Positions 1 through 5,427 of a stretch of DNA of 5,427 nucleotides are shown here, piece after piece. The notes beneath the pieces were generated by a model, which saw nothing but the letters and a program-made list of their open reading frames with translations, did not search any database and was not told the origin of the DNA. The stretch is from DASVXQ01 sp040414855 (GTDB lineage Bacteria > Actinomycetota > CALGFH01), in assembly GCA_040414855.1 (NCBI GenBank), contig JBEDUQ010000070.1:1-5427 (forward strand), written 5' to 3'. Positions within the stretch are counted from its first letter, which is position 1. Each line of letters starts with the position of its first letter. The position numbers and the translations under genes are program-made.

Positions 1-711
1 GGCGGCCCTGGTCGCGTCCGGGTCGACGGCGCCGGCCGAGTAGTAGACGGCGGCCGCGTCCGGGTTCTTCTGGTCCGCTTCGCGGGCGACCTGGGCCTGG
101 GCGCTGGCGTCCCAACGGCCGTAGGTGAACGGCACGATCGCCTTCCAGTCCTCGGCGGTGGCGTCGCCCGACCAGATCCGCTCGAACGCGGCGAAGGCGT
201 CCGGGAACCATGGTTCCTCCCGGCGCGGCTCGACGACCTCACTACGATCCTGGTCGGCGATCTGGAGTCCGACCGCCATCGGGCTCGGGCAGATGAGGGC
301 GAGGCGACCGACGCGGTCGGGGTGCCTGGCGGCGTACAGGAGCGCGAGCGTGCCACCGGCGGAGTGTCCGAGCAGGTCGATCCGGTCCAGCCCGAGGTGG
401 TCGCGCAACGCCTCGACGTCCTCGACCTGCCGATCGCAGCGGTAGCTCGCCGGGTCCACCGGCGCGGCCGAGTCGCCGGTCCCACGCAGGTCCAGCAGCA
501 CCAGTGGGCGGTGCGCGGGCAGCCTGCCGAGGTCGCCGAGATACGCCGATGCCTGCATGGGACCGCCGGGAAGGCAGATCAGCGGGCGGGCACCGGGACC
601 CTGCCGGTTCCCAGGACCCTGCCGGTCCCCGGAACCCGAATCCCGCTGGTGACCCGAACCCCGCTGGTGAAAGGTGAGCCGCGTGCCGTCGGAAGCTTCG
701 AAGGTCGCCAT
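1..711 (-). CDS. Alpha/beta hydrolase, prolyl-aminopeptidase-like (C-terminus beyond left edge)
   Basis: The frame is open from ATG at 711-709 to base 1 (237 codons, no stop), so the C-terminus, including the expected catalytic His, lies outside the window. It has the layout of a soluble alpha/beta hydrolase: first strand around residues 10-14, an oxyanion-type loop LPGGPM at 47-52, the strand-turn LLDLRGTGDS at 72-81, and the nucleophile elbow GHSAGG with Ser117. The LPGGP loop and the DLRGTG turn resemble proline iminopeptidase-like hydrolases of actinomycetes, but the substrate cannot be read from sequence. Residues 15-40 are an unusual repeat-built insertion between the first two strands. 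The gene follows the esterase stop after 42 nt and lies in its frame, suggesting one transcript. No good ribosome binding site precedes either in-frame ATG (711 or 723). The start at 711 was chosen because MATFEASDGTRL resembles the usual N-terminus of the family; the start at 723 would add four residues. Confidence 0.88.
   Translation of the reverse strand, partial: MATFEASDGTRLTFHQRGSGHQRDSGSGDRQGPGNRQGPGARPLICLPGGPMQASAYLGDLGRLPAHRPLVLLDLRGTGDSAAPVDPASYRCDRQVEDVEALRDHLGLDRIDLLGHSAGGTLALLYAARHPDRVGRLALICPSPMAVGLQIADQDRSEVVEPRREEPWFPDAFAAFERIWSGDATAEDWKAIVPFTYGRWDASAQAQVAREADQKNPDAAAVYYSAGAVDPDATRAA
592..669 (-). repeat. Two adjacent pairs of 18-bp in-frame tandem repeats inside the hydrolase gene
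   Basis: Read on the minus strand, 669-652 and 651-634 are copies of one 18-bp unit differing at a single base, encoding HQRGSG and HQRDSG. After a six-base spacer, 627-610 and 609-592 are copies of a second 18-bp unit, encoding DRQGPG and NRQGPG. Together they give a hydrophilic Gly/Gln/Arg stretch at residues 15-40, between the first two beta strands. This looks like slippage-type expansion of a surface turn that keeps the reading frame. Confidence 0.85.
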
Positions 712-753
712 GCAAAAGAGCATATGCGGCGAGATCCGTGGCGGCGCGGCCGG

Positions 754-1863
754 TCAGGCCGACGGGCTGACGACCCCCGCCGGTCGGGGCGACGGGCCGG
801 AGTCCGCGGGCGGAGGCAGGTGCGCCGCCAGCCACGGGATCGCGGTCAGGCTGGCCGCGTACCAGACGTGGAAGTTGTGGCCGCCGGAGGGCAGGGTCAC
901 GGTGACGACGGGCATGTGGTGCCCGGCCACCTGGCGCATGCTCTGCATCGCCCGCACCGCTGACGGATCACCCAAGCTCGCGACCAGGTAGAGCGGGATG
1001 TCCACGCGGTCGTGCCGCACCACCCAGATCGGGGTGTTGGCGAGCCGGGCGGCGAGGTCGTGGAGGTAGAGATCGCCGGTATCCCGGTTGATCAGCGGGG
1101 TGAAATAGCCGGACAGGGACGCCGCGGCGCCGTAGAGGCTTGGGTGGTGCAGCGCGATGTTGACCGCACAGAACCCGCCGGTCGAGTAGCCGATCGTCGC
1201 CCACGAGCGAGGCTCCTGGAGCGTGCGGAAGTCGCGCTCGATCAGGGCGGGAACGTCGACCCCGAGGTAGGTGTCGTCCTGCTCACCGTGGACGGCGTTG
1301 ACGCATTCGCTGTCCCTGCCCACGTCGTTGTCGGTCGGGGCGACCGCGATCAGCGGCGGCATCTGGCCGTCGGCGATCTCCGCGTCCAGCACCTTGGCCA
1401 CGTGCAGCGCGCTGAACCAGTTGACCGGGTTGCCTGGGTAGCCGTGGAACAGCTCGATGACCGGGAACCTCCGCCGCGCCTGCGACCGCTGGAAGTAGGC
1501 GGCGGGCAGGTAGACCAGGGCGTACCGGTTGAGGTGGGAGCGCGGCCCGACGAGCTGGACGCGGACGACCCGGCTGGCGGCGTTCTGCGTCTTCCCGAAG
1601 TCCTGCACCGGGAGCGCGACCGCCGGGCCGGTCGCCGACGCCTGCCCGAACAGGTCGCCGAACGAGCTGTAGAAGTCGAAGTCGCGGTTGACCATGTCCG
1701 CGGCCAGCGAGATGCCGGACAGCATGACCAGCAGCAGGCTGAGCAATCGCAGGGGATTGGCCCACCACCGCGGCCAACGGTTCCACAGCGCCATCGTCAG
1801 GGCCACCACGACGATCGCGGCTCCCGCCAGCATGAGCAGGAACGGGAGTCCAGTAAGCGCCAA
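754..1863 (-). CDS. Membrane-anchored alpha/beta-hydrolase-fold esterase (antigen 85/esterase D-like)
   Basis: This encodes a 369-residue protein of the putative-esterase (PF00756-like) type. Two hydrophobic segments, about residues 5-27 and 37-57, flank a short basic Trp/Arg/Pro loop. By the positive-inside rule both ends lie outside the cell, so the catalytic domain (about 95-350) should be extracytoplasmic. The catalytic elements are GYSTGG with nucleophile Ser227, a likely acid Asp299 in SLGDPS, and His329 in SGGHNFHVW. A conserved block FHGYPGNPVNW lies at 139-149. The tail from 350 is Pro-rich and disordered. The frame is open up to 2079, but TTG at 1863 is preferred: GGGAGG lies six bases before it, the protein then begins directly with its first hydrophobic segment, and the longer N-terminus (Arg/Pro/Ser-rich) has no ribosome binding site. 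Relatives include mycolyltransferases, but nothing here shows mycolate activity; a secreted carboxylesterase of unknown substrate is the safe call. It is probably first in an operon with the next hydrolase. Confidence 0.88.
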   Translation of the reverse strand: MALTGLPFLLMLAGAAIVVVALTMALWNRWPRWWANPLRLLSLLLVMLSGISLAADMVNRDFDFYSSFGDLFGQASATGPAVALPVQDFGKTQNAASRVVRVQLVGPRSHLNRYALVYLPAAYFQRSQARRRFPVIELFHGYPGNPVNWFSALHVAKVLDAEIADGQMPPLIAVAPTDNDVGRDSECVNAVHGEQDDTYLGVDVPALIERDFRTLQEPRSWATIGYSTGGFCAVNIALHHPSLYGAAASLSGYFTPLINRDTGDLYLHDLAARLANTPIWVVRHDRVDIPLYLVASLGDPSAVRAMQSMRQVAGHHMPVVTVTLPSGGHNFHVWYAASLTAIPWLAAHLPPPADSGPSPRPAGVVSPSA

Positions 1864-1869
1864 ACACCG

Positions 1870-1875
1870 CCTCCC
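1870..1875 (-). promoter_or_regulatory. Ribosome binding site deciding the TTG start of the esterase
   Basis: On the minus strand this reads GGGAGG, with six bases to the TTG at 1863-1861. It is the only strong Shine-Dalgarno match before any in-frame start of this gene. It rules against the upstream ATG codons at 2079 and 1929. Confidence 0.75.
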
Positions 1876-1914
1876 ACCATCGACCAGCGGGCCAGGCCGA
1901 CTGGGTCGCCCCCC

Positions 1915-1936
1915 TGGAACCGCGACCATGGAACCG
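1915..1936. repeat. 8-bp direct repeat TGGAACCG, 14-bp spacing
   Basis: TGGAACCG occurs at 1915-1922 and again at 1929-1936, start to start 14 bp, separated by six bases. The position upstream of the esterase would suit an operator, but two short copies are weak evidence and chance is possible. Confidence 0.35.
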
Positions 1937-2199
1937 AGAGGGAGGTGAGAACGCTGTGAGGGTCGCCGCGCCAGGAGCGAGCGGGGCGCGGGCGGGCGAG
2001 CCCGTCCGGTCCCCGAGCGCTGACCCCAAATGCGGGGCGTCGAAGATGATCTCGGGCGTTCGAGGGTGAAACGGAACATGAGGATCTTGCGCTCTTCTCA
2101 ACAGAAGCCGCCCGCGGCGCTCAGTTCAGCATGCCGCCCCCCCGAACGGTTGCGTCTGATCACCCGCCGCCAGCGGAAGTCAGGAAATCGAGCGCTGGC

Positions 2200-2205
2200 A
2201 AGGAG
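2200..2205 (+). promoter_or_regulatory. Ribosome binding site deciding the GTG start of the protease
   Basis: AAGGAG sits six bases before GTG at 2212. The upstream in-frame ATG at 2131 has no comparable site and would put 27 extra polar, Pro-rich residues before the signal peptide. The GTG start is therefore preferred. Confidence 0.8.
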
Positions 2206-2211
2206 CGATCC

Positions 2212-4515
2212 GTGTTTCAGAGGCCCGGACCGGCGGCATCCGTGGCGCACTCGCGCAGACACGCGGTCCTGGCGGCGTTGCTGCTGCTGATCGCGATGCT
2301 GGCCGCGAGCGTGCCCGCGAGCGCCGCGGCCGACGAGCCCAAACCGCTGAGCTCACGCCGGATCTTCGACCAGTCGAGGCCGGGTGTCGGGCTGATCATG
2401 GTGGAGTTCAAGGCCATCATGCACGTGCCCGGATGGGTCGTGACCGATGCCAACGCCCGGATCATCGGGGGGATCGTCTCCGAGCGCGTCCGGCGAGGCG
2501 AGATCCCGGCGACCCAAGCGGCGGAGCAGGCCGCGGTCATCGAGGAGATCTCCAAGCACCCGTTCCGCTGGATGAGCGCGTCCGGCCGCGAGTTCCGGAC
2601 CAACCTCAAAATGACGGCCACCGGCTCCGGGTTCTCGATCAGCCCGGACGGCTACGTGGTCACCAACGCCCACGTGGTCGCGCCGAGCGACGAGACGCTG
2701 AAAGCCGCGGCCCTGGCCCAGTTCATCGGCGACAACGGCGAGGACTTCATCTCCAGCGCCAGCCAGGAAGGGCTCACCCCGACCCAGGCCAGGAACTTCC
2801 TGAACGCGATCATCCGCTGGTCGGTGAAGAACTCCACGCTCGCCAACTTCCAGCGCAAGATCAGCGTGGTCGCCTCCAGCGGCAGCGGCGACACCAGCCC
2901 GTCGAAGAAGCGCGTCGCCAAGCTGATCGCCGCCGGCGAGGAGTTCCCTGGTAAGGACGTCGCGGTCATCAAGGTCGACGGCCAGAACACGGCGACCGTG
3001 CCGCTCGGCGACGACAGCGCCCTGAACACCGGGGACCACGTGTACGTGCTCGGCTATCCGGGCCCGGCGACCTTCAACCCGGACTTCTCCAAGGACAGCC
3101 AGGGAGAGCCGACCCTCACCCAGGGCGTGCTCAGCGCCAAGAAGCAGGTCAAGGGCGGCTACACGGTCCTCCAGACCGACGCGGGCATGACCCACGGCAA
3201 CAGCGGCGGCCCGGTCTTCGACGAGCAGGGCAGGGTGGTCGGGGTCGCGACCTTCGGATCGGTCGACCAGAACACCGGCCGTGAGGTCTCGGGCCTCAAC
3301 TTCGCGGTCCCGGCCTCGATCGTGAAGGACCTGCTCGGCGATGCGAACGTCTCTGCCCAGGAGGGGACGGCGGCCAAGACCTACCGCAAAGCGCTCGACG
3401 ACTATGACAAGCAGTGGTACAAGCGCGGCCTCCCCCTGCTCGAGCGGGTCAAGAGCCTCGACCCGGGGCACCCGCTGGTCGCCAAGCTGATCAGCGACTC
3501 GCGCAGCGGGATCGCGGCCGGCAGGGATCAGACGCCGAAGGAGATCCTCGGCGTGCCGCTGCTCTACGCCGCCCCCGGCGCGGGCGTGGTGGTGCTCGTG
3601 CTGTTGGTGCTGCTGATGGTGATGCTGGTCAAGCGCCGGCGTCGCAAGCGCGAGCGCCGCGCAGCACCCGCCGGCGCCTGGGCCGGCCAGCCCGGCGGAT
3701 GGGACACCCGTCCAGCCGGAGCGTGGTCCCCCGAGCCGGTGGATGCGCCGAACCGCGCCCAGAACTCGGTCTGGGGCCCCGCGCCGGGGGCGGCCGCCTG
3801 GGGCGCCCAGGCGGAGCGCCCACGGGACACGCGGCAGCGGCAGGAGCCCGCCAGGCTCGCCCGACAGGAAGCGGCGTGGAACGACCAGCAGCAGGGCGCA
3901 TGGAACGGCGGCCCGCAGCAGGCGAACGGCAGGCAGCAAGCCTCCTGGAACGAACAGCCACAGCAGGCCGCCTGGAACGACCAGCCGCAGCAGGCCGCTT
4001 GGAACGACCAGCCGCAAGCGAGCTGGAACGACCCCCAGCGGCAACCGCGCTCGTGGGAAGACCAGCGGCAGAGCTCGTGGAGCGAGCCGCCACAGGAGAC
4101 GTGGAGCCCCCAGGAGCAAGGGGCCTGGGACGCCCAGGAGCAGGGGGCGCGGGGTGGCGGCGAGACCGCGGCCGGGTGGGACGGCGCCGTAGAGTCGTCG
4201 GCGGACGCGTTCGGCTACGCCTACGGCGAGGGAACGAGCGAGCCCGACTCACGGAACGGGCACAACGGCTCCCACGTGCGGAACGGCTACGCCGGCGGGG
4301 AGCCTTCGGCGCCGGCGGATGCCCAGCCGGCCAGCGAGGCGCCGCGGTCGTGGTGGGAGGGTGAGGAGGCCCATACCGCGGAGCTCCCCATGGTCAAGCG
4401 CGCCCAACAGGGCCAGTCGGCGCAGAATCCCTACACCCAGTGTGGGAACTGCGGGGTACGCAACCACCCGAGCCTCCGTTACTGCGAGCAGTGCTGGACC
4501 GTCCTGGTCCCGTGA
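2212..4515 (+). CDS. Secreted trypsin/HtrA-like serine protease with C-terminal membrane anchor, Trp/Gln repeat tail and zinc ribbon
   Basis: This encodes 767 residues from GTG 2212. The N-terminus is a signal peptide: Arg15-Arg16, a hydrophobic core at 18-32, and ASA cleavage near 38. The chymotrypsin-fold domain runs to about 375, with His154 (VTNAHVVA), Asp249 (GKDVAVIKVD) and Ser331 (HGNSGGPVFD) as a complete catalytic triad. Two helical insertions enlarge it: about 75-130 before the His strand, and about 157-214 between His and Asp. Instead of a PDZ domain there is a short TPR-like helical stretch (about 387-440). A single membrane segment at 449-473 is followed by an Arg/Lys cluster, so the protease is outside and the tail inside. 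The tail (490-656) repeats Trp every 7-10 residues in Gln/Asn/Pro context, and the chain ends in CGNC-x10-CEQC (Cys744, 747, 758, 761), a zinc ribbon. Substrate is unknown; a membrane-tethered quality-control or signalling protease is inferred. It is probably a single-gene transcript, with divergent DNA before it and a hairpin after it. Confidence 0.92.
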   Translation: MFQRPGPAASVAHSRRHAVLAALLLLIAMLAASVPASAAADEPKPLSSRRIFDQSRPGVGLIMVEFKAIMHVPGWVVTDANARIIGGIVSERVRRGEIPATQAAEQAAVIEEISKHPFRWMSASGREFRTNLKMTATGSGFSISPDGYVVTNAHVVAPSDETLKAAALAQFIGDNGEDFISSASQEGLTPTQARNFLNAIIRWSVKNSTLANFQRKISVVASSGSGDTSPSKKRVAKLIAAGEEFPGKDVAVIKVDGQNTATVPLGDDSALNTGDHVYVLGYPGPATFNPDFSKDSQGEPTLTQGVLSAKKQVKGGYTVLQTDAGMTHGNSGGPVFDEQGRVVGVATFGSVDQNTGREVSGLNFAVPASIVKDLLGDANVSAQEGTAAKTYRKALDDYDKQWYKRGLPLLERVKSLDPGHPLVAKLISDSRSGIAAGRDQTPKEILGVPLLYAAPGAGVVVLVLLVLLMVMLVKRRRRKRERRAAPAGAWAGQPGGWDTRPAGAWSPEPVDAPNRAQNSVWGPAPGAAAWGAQAERPRDTRQRQEPARLARQEAAWNDQQQGAWNGGPQQANGRQQASWNEQPQQAAWNDQPQQAAWNDQPQASWNDPQRQPRSWEDQRQSSWSEPPQETWSPQEQGAWDAQEQGARGGGETAAGWDGAVESSADAFGYAYGEGTSEPDSRNGHNGSHVRNGYAGGEPSAPADAQPASEAPRSWWEGEEAHTAELPMVKRAQQGQSAQNPYTQCGNCGVRNHPSLRYCEQCWTVLVP
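3679..4179 (+). repeat. Degenerate Trp/Gln/Asn repeat tract in the protease tail, with a near-perfect 27-bp tandem duplication
   Basis: The tract encodes about 16 Trp residues at intervals of mostly 7-10 residues (residues 490-656). The clearest units follow the pattern A-[AS]-W-N-[DE]-Q-P-Q-Q. Two copies of a 27-bp unit encoding QQAAWNDQP lie head to tail at 3961-3987 and 3988-4014 and differ only at C3972 versus T3999, which is a silent change. Units further out drift to WEDQRQ, WSEPPQ, WSPQEQ and WDAQEQ. The repeat is in the coding frame and the protein pattern outlasts the DNA identity, which suggests selection on spaced Trp residues rather than only recent slippage. Confidence 0.85.
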
Positions 4516-4517
4516 GC

Positions 4518-4541
4518 CTCCGGGGGTCGTGACCCCCAGAG
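4518..4541 (+). terminator. Hairpin just after the protease stop, likely terminator
   Basis: Three bases after the TGA stop, GGGGGTC (4522-4528) pairs with GACCCCC (4531-4537). After one C/A mismatch, CTC (4518-4520) pairs with GAG (4539-4541). No T-tract follows, which is common for actinomycete terminators. The position between two same-strand genes supports transcript separation, but the activity is inferred. Confidence 0.55.
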
Positions 4542-4621
4542 TCGCTCGGGTCGGCGACTGCGTCATCCTCCGGTTTCATCCCGGTTCGGCCGTGCGTGGT
4601 GGCCCGACCTGCCGAAGCCTG

Positions 4622-4658
4622 GTCACATCACCCGTGGTTCGCGGGTCAGTGATGTGAC
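4622..4658 (+). promoter_or_regulatory. Perfect 10-bp inverted repeat and ECF41-like promoter before the sigma factor
   Basis: GTCACATCAC (4622-4631) is matched exactly by its reverse complement GTGATGTGAC (4649-4658), with 17 bases between. CCCG (4631-4634) and CGGG (4642-4645) can pair inside it. Read as a promoter, GTCACA (4622-4627), 16 bases, then GGTC (4644-4647) differs at one position in each box from the TGTCACA-N16-CGTC motif I recall for ECF41 sigma factors. Transcription would then start near 4654, about 30 bases before the ATG. It may be an autoregulated promoter, a binding site for a dimeric repressor, or both. Confidence 0.5.
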
Positions 4659-4668
4659 GCCACGCGAC

Positions 4669-4673
4669 GGAGG
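4669..4673 (+). promoter_or_regulatory. Ribosome binding site of the sigma factor
   Basis: GGAGG lies ten bases before ATG 4684. The nearer ATG (4675) and GTG (4677) are in other frames; the ATG at 4675 overlaps the GGAGG-proximal bases and is too close to use it. Confidence 0.7.
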
Positions 4674-4683
4674 AATGTGACCG

Positions 4684-5427
4684 ATGGAGGATCGGGACTG
4701 GCTGGCCGAGCGGTTCCAGGCGCACCGCGTCCGGCTCAGAGCGGTGGCCTATCGGATGCTCGGCTCGCTCGCCGAGGCCGACGACGCCGTCCAGGAGGCC
4801 TGGCTGCGGTTGAGCCGCGCCGACCGGAGCGAGGTCGAGAACCTGGGCGCCTGGCTGACCACCGTGGTCGCGCGCGTCTCGCTGAACATGCTCCGCTCGC
4901 GCGCGAGGCGGCGCGAGGAGCCGTTGGGCGTGCACGTGCCCGATCCGATCATCGACCGCGCCGACGGGATCGACCCCGAGCACGAGGCGCTGTTGGGGGA
5001 CTCCGTCGGCCTGGCGCTGCTGGTCGTGCTGGAGACGCTGTCTCCTCCCGAGCGGCTCGCGTTCGTGCTGCACGACATGTTCGCCGTGCCCTTCGACGAG
5101 ATCGCGCCGATCGTCGACCGCACCCCCGAGGCCGCACGCCAGCTCGCCAGCCGGGCGCGCCGCCGCGTCCGCGGTGAGCGCCCGACGCCCGACGCCGACC
5201 TCGACACCCAGCGCCAGGTCGTCGACGCGTTCCTGGCGGCCTCGCGGAACGGCGACTTCGACGCGCTGGTCGCCGTGCTCGACCCGGACGCGGTGCTGCG
5301 AGCCGACCTCGGTCCCCTGGCGGCGGCCGGGTCGAGAGAGGCGCGCGGGGCCAGGACGATCGCAGGCCATGCGATGAGCTACGGGAGGGTCGGTATCGAA
5401 ACCCGAGTGGTGCTGGTCAACGGCGCC
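4684..5427 (+). CDS. ECF sigma-70 factor with SnoaL-like C-terminal domain (SigJ/ECF41-type, C-terminus beyond right edge)
   Basis: The frame is open from ATG 4684 to the window edge (248 codons, no stop). Region 2 covers about residues 8-78: FQAHRVRLRAVAYRMLGS, then EADDAVQEAWLRL, then the WLTTVVARVSLNMLRSR block that typically binds the -10 element. Region 4 is at about 107-162, with the helix-turn-helix around PFDEIAPIVDRTPEAARQLA for -35 recognition. From about 175 a SnoaL/NTF2-like domain begins (VVDAFLAASRNGDFDALVAVLDPDAVLRAD). Such fused domains are known in ECF41 and related groups to tune activity in place of a separate anti-sigma factor. The linker has HVPDPI where ECF41 proteins usually carry a WLPEP-type motif, and the DGGGK motif of ECF41 reads DLGPL here, so it may belong to a sister group. 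Relatives are about 290 residues, so roughly 40 are missing. No partner gene is visible. Confidence 0.9.
   Translation, partial: MEDRDWLAERFQAHRVRLRAVAYRMLGSLAEADDAVQEAWLRLSRADRSEVENLGAWLTTVVARVSLNMLRSRARRREEPLGVHVPDPIIDRADGIDPEHEALLGDSVGLALLVVLETLSPPERLAFVLHDMFAVPFDEIAPIVDRTPEAARQLASRARRRVRGERPTPDADLDTQRQVVDAFLAASRNGDFDALVAVLDPDAVLRADLGPLAAAGSREARGARTIAGHAMSYGRVGIETRVVLVNGA

Larger units (their letters stand above)
1864..2211. other. Divergent intergenic region between esterase and protease
   Basis: About 350 bases without a gene separate the leftward esterase from the rightward protease, so promoters for both should lie here. I could not identify a convincing -35/-10 pair for a housekeeping or ECF sigma factor in either direction. 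An 8-bp direct repeat TGGAACCG occurs at 1915-1922 and 1929-1936, 52 to 73 bases upstream of the esterase start codon. A small GC hairpin is possible at 1993-2004. Open frames crossing the region lack ribosome binding sites and conserved composition, and I regard them as chance openings in GC-rich DNA. Confidence 0.6.

Noticed and set aside
1012..1959. A 315-codon plus-strand open frame over the esterase
   Set aside because: The composition is that of an antisense shadow (Arg/Val/Asp/Gln-rich), there is no convincing ribosome binding site, and the minus strand has a full Ser/Asp/His esterase.
1864..2079. N-terminal extension of the esterase up to ATG 2079
   Set aside because: The extra residues are low-complexity Arg/Pro/Ser without a signal sequence, and no ribosome binding site precedes the starts at 2079 or 1929. 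The TTG at 1863 has a good one.
2060..2110. Possible ECF-type GGAAC promoter before the protease (GGAAC at 2073)
   Set aside because: No suitable -10 element lies 16-17 bases downstream, so the match is not supported.
2131..2211. Upstream ATG start of the protease
   Set aside because: It adds 27 polar residues ahead of a normal signal peptide and lacks a ribosome binding site, whereas AAGGAG is correctly spaced before GTG 2212.
2215..2330. Tat signal because of Arg15-Arg16
   Set aside because: The context SRRHAVL lacks the consensus Phe-Leu-Lys after the twin arginine, and the segment fits an ordinary Sec signal peptide better. The Tat route is not excluded.
2353..4119. A 588-codon open frame antisense to the protease
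   Set aside because: It mirrors the GC-rich codon use of the protease strand, is Leu/Arg/Gly/Asp-rich without any domain, and its sense counterpart has a full catalytic triad, signal peptide and ribosome binding site. It is a shadow frame.
3871..4150. Repeat tract considered as a CRISPR array or intergenic satellite
   Set aside because: The units are in-frame codons of a continuous protein, degenerate at DNA level, with no constant repeat plus unique spacer structure.
4576..5370. A 264-codon open frame antisense to the sigma factor
   Set aside because: The opposite strand encodes clear sigma regions 2 and 4 plus a SnoaL domain. The antisense translation is Arg/Gly/Val/Asp-rich with no recognisable motif.

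Overview
The window is very GC-rich. It uses GTG and TTG starts behind GGAGG-type ribosome binding sites, and its genes strongly prefer G or C at third codon positions. This points to a high-GC actinomycete. A Streptosporangiales-type genus (Nonomuraea, Actinomadura or Streptosporangium-like) is my guess from the gene styles, not something the sequence proves. I see no mobile element, CRISPR array, tRNA or rRNA. It reads as ordinary chromosome with one structurally unusual gene.

Layout. The left third is a leftward pair of alpha/beta-hydrolase genes. A membrane-anchored, antigen 85/esterase-D-like hydrolase (1863 to 754) is followed after a 42-nt gap by a soluble alpha/beta hydrolase of the prolyl-aminopeptidase-like type (711 to beyond the left edge). 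A gene-free divergent region of about 350 bases (1864-2211) separates this pair from a rightward gene at 2212-4515. That gene encodes a secreted, trypsin-like/HtrA-like serine protease with a single C-terminal membrane anchor, a long Trp/Gln-rich repeat tail and a terminal four-cysteine zinc ribbon. A hairpin follows its stop codon. A 168-base gap then leads to an ECF sigma factor with a SnoaL-like C-terminal domain (4684 to beyond the right edge). This gap carries a perfect 10-bp inverted repeat that also looks like an ECF41-type promoter.

How they fit together. The two hydrolases probably share a transcript. The protease is probably transcribed alone, because divergent DNA lies before it and a hairpin after it. 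The sigma factor probably starts a new transcript and may control itself. No sequence evidence links the protease to the sigma factor functionally. The protease is the best candidate for something under-described. Its catalytic domain is predicted outside the cell and a low-complexity, zinc-ribbon-tipped tail inside, the reverse of the usual HtrA order (N-terminal anchor, C-terminal protease plus PDZ).
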